A stretch of 9,912 nt of DNA from Micavibrio aeruginosavorus (GTDB lineage: Bacteria > Pseudomonadota > Alphaproteobacteria > UBA9219), in assembly GCA_020720905.1 (NCBI GenBank), contig DYNT01000038.1:1-9912 (forward strand). Reading direction: 5' to 3'. Below the pieces are notes generated by a model. It had not been told where the DNA came from and searched no databases. It saw only the letters and a list, made by a program, of their open reading frames with translations. This document shows, piece by piece, positions 6,123 through 9,912 of this stretch. Within the stretch, counting starts at the first letter, position 1. Each line of letters starts with the position of its first letter. The translations under genes were made by a program, and so were the position numbers.

Positions 6123-7385
6123 ATGAAAGATTTTTATTCTTTATCAGACGTTGCCGACATGCTCTCTGTTTCCAAAGAAACTCTGCGGCGCTGGGATCGA
6201 TCGAGAAAGCTCATTCCCATACGGCATCCCATCAATGGCTACAGGGTGTACCCAGCGGCAGCGCTCAAACAATTTGAGGCTCTCGGGTTTTTGTTTGATA
6301 AAGCAGCAGCACTCAGGCCAACCAAACCACTTCATGCCTATAAAAGTATCGAACTGTTTGCCGGAGCCGGTGGCTTGGCTCTTGGCCTTGAAGAGGCTGG
6401 TCTTGAATGTTTGATGCTCAACGAAATTGATCGAGATGCCTGCGCGACCCTTCGCTGCAATCGTGCAAAATGGAATGTTGTCGAAGGCGATGTCGCCAAA
6501 GTTGATTTCAAACCCTATAAAAATGAGATTGATTTGGTCGTTGGGGGCTTCCCGTGTCAAGCCTTCAGCTACGCAGGGAAAAAATTAGGGTTTGAAGATG
6601 CGCGGGGAACATTATTTTATGAGTTTGCGCGCGCAATTAAAGAAACGAAACCTCTTATGGCGATTGGGGAAAATGTTCGCGGACTTTTAACCCATGATAA
6701 TGGGCGCACCCTTGCTGGTATGATTTCTGTCCTTAATGAATTGGGGTATGATGTAATCCCCCCCCAACTTCTTAAAGCCATTTTTTACAAAGTTCCGCAG
6801 AAAAGGGAGCGCCTGTTGATTGTTGCCTTGCGTCGCGACGCCAATCTGACATTCCATTATCCCGTGCCGCAGCGTGAAATCTATAATTTGGAAGATGCCC
6901 TTAAGGCTGGGCGGTTATTCAAAACTGACGTTCCGGACTCCGAAGGACAAAAGTATCCGCCTAAAAAAGTAGCCGTCATGGATTTGGTTCCACCCGGTGG
7001 CTATTGGCGAGATTTGCCACTAAAAATCCAAAAAGAATATATGCTGCGCTCTTTTTATCTTGGGGGCGGAAAAACTGGCATGGCGCGGCGGATGAGTTGG
7101 AAAGAGCCGTGCCTGACGCTCACCTGTGCTCCTGCGCAAAAACAAACAGAACGCTGTCATCCGGATGAAACGCGCCCCTTCACGGTGCGCGAATATGCGC
7201 GGATACAAACTTTTCCAGATACATGGCAGTTTGTTGGATCGCAGACAGCTCAATATAAACAAATTGGCAATGCGGTTCCTGTCAATATGGCCTATGCTAT
7301 CGGTCAGGAGATTGTTCGAACACTTAATGCCTACTATGCCAAACAGGGATCAGAAACATTGATCGAGGTTCAGGACGCGGCATAA
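6123..7385 (+). CDS. C5-cytosine DNA methyltransferase with N-terminal MerR-like HTH
   Basis: Methylates cytosine at C5 with S-adenosylmethionine, protecting DNA from the adjacent endonuclease; GGNCC is the expected site. With ATG 6123 (AGAAGG six bases upstream; a TTG at 6087 and an ATG at 6117 are less likely) it has 420 residues. Residues 4-43 (FYSLSDVADMLSVSKETLRRWDRSRKL, then a GYRVYP wing) form a MerR-like winged helix-turn-helix. The catalytic domain follows from about residue 73 with all main motifs: FAGAGG (79-84), GGFPCQAFS with nucleophile Cys145, ENVRGL (183-188), QKRER (226-230), SWKEPCLTL (325-333), RPFTVREYARIQTFPD (351-366) and GNAVP (382-386). The target-recognition region lies about 235-320. 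It looks fully functional. It is divergent from the endonuclease and probably autoregulated. Confidence 0.96.
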   Translation: MKDFYSLSDVADMLSVSKETLRRWDRSRKLIPIRHPINGYRVYPAAALKQFEALGFLFDKAAALRPTKPLHAYKSIELFAGAGGLALGLEEAGLECLMLNEIDRDACATLRCNRAKWNVVEGDVAKVDFKPYKNEIDLVVGGFPCQAFSYAGKKLGFEDARGTLFYEFARAIKETKPLMAIGENVRGLLTHDNGRTLAGMISVLNELGYDVIPPQLLKAIFYKVPQKRERLLIVALRRDANLTFHYPVPQREIYNLEDALKAGRLFKTDVPDSEGQKYPPKKVAVMDLVPPGGYWRDLPLKIQKEYMLRSFYLGGGKTGMARRMSWKEPCLTLTCAPAQKQTERCHPDETRPFTVREYARIQTFPDTWQFVGSQTAQYKQIGNAVPVNMAYAIGQEIVRTLNAYYAKQGSETLIEVQDAA

Positions 7386-7387
7386 CC

Positions 7388-7393
7388 TATAAT
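7388..7393 (+). promoter_or_regulatory. TATAAT -10 box ahead of the permease gene
   Basis: A perfect TATAAT starts three bases after the methyltransferase stop. Initiation near 7400 would give a leader of about 25 bases for the permease ATG at 7426. No good -35 stands 16-18 bases upstream (GAGGTT at 17), so it is only a candidate. It would give the permease-hda pair transcription of its own beside any read-through. Confidence 0.35.
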
Positions 7394-7425
7394 AATCTCC
7401 GTTGACAACGATTGGATCACAGACC

Positions 7426-8535
7426 ATGACAACCTTAATTGATCGCAGGAAAGTACCGCAGACGCGGTTTTGGGTGATGGTGGCGGTTGCTTTTGTGGCG
7501 GCGCTTTGGCTTTTGCGCCCCATGTTGCTGCCCTTTATCGCGGGCGCGGCGCTGGCCTATTTTCTGGATCCTCTTGTGGATCGTCTTTCTTCATGGCGCG
7601 TGCCGCGCTGGCTAGGCACAACGCTTGTCTTGTTGGGCTTTATTTTGTTTGTCAGCCTCCTTTTGCTGTTGATCGTGCCGTTGATTCAAACGCAGATGAT
7701 GGCGCTGATTGATGCGCTGCCGACCTATGTGGAGATGCTGCGCACGCGCTTTATGCCGCGTGTGTATGAGTGGGTGCATCGCCTTTCGCCTGCCGATGTT
7801 GAAAAGTTGAGGGAGGCGGCAGGCGAGTATGCGGGCAATATGATGGGGCTGATCGGCGGCTTTTTAAAAGGCCTTGTGACCAAGGGGTTTGCGCTGTTTG
7901 ATGTGCTAACCCTTTTTGTGATTACGCCAGTCGTCGCCTTTTACCTTTTGCGTGATTGGCCCAAGGTGACGCACCATGTGGATGAACTTGTCCCCCGCGC
8001 CCAGCACGGCCTTGTCCGGCAAGCCATGGGGGAGATTAACAAAACGCTCTCTGGCTTTATGCGCGGGCAAGCGCTGGTGTGTTTGTCTCTTGGCTTGATT
8101 TATGGCGTGGGGCTGACTCTGGTGGGCTTGGACTATGGCGCGACCATCGGGATTATCGCGGGGGTTTTGTCGTTTATTCCCTATGTCGGCTCTGGCTTTG
8201 GCTTGATCGTTAGCATGATCTTGGCCTTTGTCCAGTTTGATGACGGCCTCTCCATTGGCCTTGTGCTGGCCGTGTTTTTGGTGGGACAAACGCTGGAGGG
8301 TTATGTCTTGACGCCAAAGTTGGTGGGCGATCGCGTGGGGCTCCATCCCGTCTGGATTCTCTTTGCCCTTTTTGCGGGGGGGAGTCTGCTTGGCTTTACC
8401 GGTGTGCTGATTGCCGTTCCCGTTGCGGCGGTGCTTGGCGTTCTTATACGCCTTGCCCTTTCCCGCTATAAGGCCAGCGCGCTTTATCATAAAAAGAATT
8501 CAGCTCCGCCGCCGCCCAATTCACGCAAGCCATGA
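7426..8535 (+). CDS. AI-2E/PerM family inner-membrane permease
   Basis: Polytopic inner-membrane protein of the AI-2E (PerM/TqsA/YdgG) exporter family; substrates are known for few members and none can be assigned here. It has 369 residues from ATG 7426; a TTG at 7402 is in frame but lacks a better ribosome site. Hydrophobic segments lie near 14-30, 32-47, 64-87, 157-175, 215-235, 238-268, 275-290 and 307-345. The soluble, partly helical stretch 90-150 between early membrane helices is typical. Family motifs seen are PVVAFYLLRDW (168-178), RGQ (213-215), SFIPYVG (249-255) and GQTLEGYVLTPKLVGDRVGLHP (287-308). The tail is Lys- and Pro-rich. Its stop overlaps the hda start as ATGA, so the two are translationally coupled. 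Placement before hda is the usual order in Proteobacteria. Confidence 0.93.
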   Translation: MTTLIDRRKVPQTRFWVMVAVAFVAALWLLRPMLLPFIAGAALAYFLDPLVDRLSSWRVPRWLGTTLVLLGFILFVSLLLLLIVPLIQTQMMALIDALPTYVEMLRTRFMPRVYEWVHRLSPADVEKLREAAGEYAGNMMGLIGGFLKGLVTKGFALFDVLTLFVITPVVAFYLLRDWPKVTHHVDELVPRAQHGLVRQAMGEINKTLSGFMRGQALVCLSLGLIYGVGLTLVGLDYGATIGIIAGVLSFIPYVGSGFGLIVSMILAFVQFDDGLSIGLVLAVFLVGQTLEGYVLTPKLVGDRVGLHPVWILFALFAGGSLLGFTGVLIAVPVAAVLGVLIRLALSRYKASALYHKKNSAPPPPNSRKP

Positions 8536-9248
8536 TTCAGCAATACCATTTTTCTTTGCCGGTGCAAGAAGCCATGGGGCTTGAAGATTTCTTGCCCTCG
8601 CCTTCTAATGAAGAGGGGGTAGCGTGGCTGTTGCGGCGCGAGCCTTCCTCATGGCCTTCGCACGCGCTTGTCCTGTGGGGGCCTTGCGGCGCGGGCAAGA
8701 CGCATTTGCTGTCCATTTGGTGCGAGCGTCAAAAAGCCAAGCGCGTAAGGGTGGGCGATCCTGTTTTGGCCGCCATTGTGCGCGGCACGTCGCCCGCCCC
8801 CGCTTTTGCTTTGGACGATGCCGATGGGTGCGTGGGGAACAGCGAGCAAGAAGAATGGTTGCAGCATTTTTATAATGCGACGAAAGAGGCCGGACTTCCT
8901 GTCTTGCTCACGGCGCTGCAACCCCCTGCCCAATGGGGCTTGAGCTTGCGCGACATTGAAACGCGGCTGAAAAGCTGCGCGTGCGCCGCGCTGCATGAGC
9001 CTGACGATGCGTTGATGCGCGGGCTTTTGATGAAGCTTTTTAACGATAGGCAACTGTTGGTCGATGCGGGCGTTGTGGACTATCTGGCTGCGCGGCTAGA
9101 GCGCACAACGGCGGCGGTGCGCCGTACCGTCCTTCTCTTGGATGAAGCGGCTTTGGGAGAGGGGCGGAAAATCTCGATCCCATTTGTGCAGAAGGTTTTA
9201 GCTCAGAACCAGCCAGAAGCCGAAGATGATGGCGGCAAGGACGCCTAA
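8532..9248 (+). CDS. hda: Hda-type DnaA regulatory inactivator (AAA+)
   Basis: Homologue of Hda/HdaA, which with the DNA-loaded sliding clamp stimulates ATP hydrolysis by DnaA after initiation and so prevents re-replication. The 238 residues cover only the AAA+ part; the DnaA DNA-binding domain IV is absent, as expected. Seen: Walker A GPCGAGKTH (50-58), Walker B FALDDAD (92-98), sensor-1 region LLTALQ (125-130), and the DIETRL segment whose Arg145 aligns with the arginine finger of Hda. EPDDALMRGLLMKLFNDRQLLVD (156-178) is typical of alphaproteobacterial forms. The N-terminus QQYHFSLP (3-10) sits where the clamp-binding QLxLP motif belongs but fits it poorly. It overlaps the permease gene by four bases; its last 16 codons overlap the opposing YqaA-like gene. 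Confidence 0.9.
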   Translation: MIQQYHFSLPVQEAMGLEDFLPSPSNEEGVAWLLRREPSSWPSHALVLWGPCGAGKTHLLSIWCERQKAKRVRVGDPVLAAIVRGTSPAPAFALDDADGCVGNSEQEEWLQHFYNATKEAGLPVLLTALQPPAQWGLSLRDIETRLKSCACAALHEPDDALMRGLLMKLFNDRQLLVDAGVVDYLAARLERTTAAVRRTVLLLDEAALGEGRKISIPFVQKVLAQNQPEAEDDGGKDA

Positions 9249-9779
9249 CGCGACCCAGTTGAGGTATTTTTCAACAAAGGTGCGGATGGGCTCGCCAAAC
9301 TTGCGCACCAAGCCCGCCACCAAAAAGAACCGCGCCGCGCGCGTTAGGATGCAGGCTCCGACAAACGACACCAGCGGCAACGCCGCCACGCCGCTGGCGA
9401 TGGTCACCAGCTTGAAGGGGATGGGCGTAAGGCCTTTGGCCAAAATAACGTAAATGCCCCACTTGTTGAACTCGTCATGAAAGCGGGCGAAGGCTTCTTG
9501 CAAGTGATAGGTCTCGATGATCCATGCACCCAGCGTGGCATAAAACCACGCGCCGATGGCATAGCCCAAAAGGCCGCCGAGTACCGATCCCACGGTGCAG
9601 ATCAGCGCGTAACGCCATGCTTTTTCCCGCGCCGCCAACGCCATGGGTAGCAAGAGAACATCAGGCGGAATAGGAAAGAACGAGCTTTCCGCAAACGCGA
9701 TGGCGAAGAGGACATAGGAGGCATAGGGGCCATTGGCTTGCCGTAGCGTCCAATCATAAAGGGAGCGAACAGGGGACAT
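9198..9779 (-). CDS. YqaA family membrane protein (DedA/VTT-like)
   Basis: Small inner-membrane protein related to DedA/SNARE-associated (VTT) proteins; DedA relatives are tied to lipid flipping and membrane homeostasis, but YqaA itself has no settled function. From ATG 9779 it has 193 residues and opens with LYDWTLRQANGPYASYVLF, the normal YqaA start. An ATG at 9806 and a TTG at 9842 are in frame; no start has a strong ribosome site, and the upstream ones run into an inverted repeat. Seen: AESSFFPIPPDVLLLPMAL (30-48), the re-entrant loop type motif of the family; GGLLGYAIGAWFY (68-80); KGLTPIPFKLVTIASG (115-130); and two or three C-terminal membrane helices. Its last 51 bases are antisense to the end of hda. 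Confidence 0.88.
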   Translation of the reverse strand: MSPVRSLYDWTLRQANGPYASYVLFAIAFAESSFFPIPPDVLLLPMALAAREKAWRYALICTVGSVLGGLLGYAIGAWFYATLGAWIIETYHLQEAFARFHDEFNKWGIYVILAKGLTPIPFKLVTIASGVAALPLVSFVGACILTRAARFFLVAGLVRKFGEPIRTFVEKYLNWVALGVLAAIIFGFWLVLS

Positions 9780-9793
9780 GAAACTTCTAACAT

Positions 9794-9838
9794 TTTCAGA
9801 AGGCATTCCGGCGAACCTAGACGAAAGGCCTTCTGAAA
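9794..9838. repeat. 11-bp inverted repeat upstream of the YqaA-like gene
   Basis: The arms TTTCAGAAGGC (9794-9804) and GCCTTCTGAAA (9828-9838) are perfect complements around a 23-base loop, 15 bp before the chosen YqaA start. It could be an operator or a leader hairpin. No T-run follows, so it is not a clear terminator. Beyond it, 9843-9912 shows no gene I can support. Confidence 0.55.
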
Positions 9839-9912
9839 TCAAATAGCCTTATTCATCGGCAGCAATTCTAAAAGTAGGATATCTCAGGTTAACATGGAAG
9901 GCCGTGGTTTTT

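Larger units (their letters stand above)
5242..7385. other. Restriction-modification island inserted between DUF2066 and permease genes
   Basis: A divergent endonuclease/methyltransferase pair sits between the DUF2066 gene and the PerM-type permease gene, which are usually close neighbours in Proteobacteria. By eye the segment has more A/T and A/T-ending codons than both flanks. No transposase, integrase, tRNA or obvious direct repeat marks the edges, so the exact boundaries are uncertain; the left one lies in 5242-5263 and the right one in 7386-7425. Acquisition by transfer is an inference. Confidence 0.7.

Noticed and set aside
7402..7407. Perfect TTGACA just before the permease ATG
   Set aside because: A -10 at the right distance would fall on or after the ATG and no TATAAT-like sequence is there.
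7906..8490. Long minus-strand open frame opposite the permease
   Set aside because: Its translation is rich in Lys, Gln and His, as expected from the complement of membrane-helix codons, and no ribosome site or motif supports it.
9894..9912. Possible start of a plus-strand gene (ATG with AGG six bases upstream) running off the window end
   Set aside because: Only six codons are visible, which is not enough to support a gene.

Overview
The window looks like a chromosomal segment of an alphaproteobacterium. The evidence is gene content and order: a DUF2066 lipoprotein-like or secreted protein, an AI-2E/PerM-type permease and an Hda-type DnaA regulator lie together, next to a purM-purN pair. 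Base composition is moderately GC-rich, with GC-ending codons in the housekeeping genes. A Rhodospirillales- or Micavibrio-like lineage is possible, but I cannot fix the order from sequence alone. No tRNA, rRNA, CRISPR array, transposase or integrase is visible.

Layout. 1-1143 (+) is the C-terminal part of transketolase, cut by the window edge. It is followed at 1235-2242 (+) by type I glyceraldehyde-3-phosphate dehydrogenase; between them sits a hairpin built from heptamer repeats (1136-1206). On the minus strand, purM (3977-2895) and purN (2907-2254) overlap and form a purine biosynthesis operon that converges on gap. A long interrupted palindrome (4009-4115) separates purM from a divergent exported DUF2066 protein (4153-5241, +). 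A compact, visibly AT-richer restriction-modification module follows. It comprises an Eco47II-family restriction endonuclease (5977-5264, -) and a divergent C5-cytosine methyltransferase with an N-terminal MerR-like helix-turn-helix (6123-7385, +). They share a 145-bp regulatory region with a near-consensus promoter and two inverted repeats. After the module come the PerM-type permease (7426-8535, +), hda (8532-9248, +, overlapping by ATGA) and, on the opposite strand, a YqaA/DedA-like membrane protein (9779-9198) whose 3' end overlaps hda by 51 bp. The last 70 bp hold no gene I can support.

How it fits together. The core genes cover central carbon metabolism (tkt, gap), de novo purine synthesis (purM, purN) and replication control (hda). 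The R-M module interrupts what is normally a DUF2066-permease-hda cluster, so it is probably an acquired defence cassette. The most notable signals are (i) a methyltransferase that carries its own putative transcription-factor domain, with an inverted repeat spanning the -35 box of its promoter, which suggests autoregulation; and (ii) strong scarcity of GGNCC in the window (five hits by eye, none of the GGWCC type, none inside the module), which fits the GGNCC specificity expected for the Eco47II family and suggests long exposure of this genome to such an enzyme.
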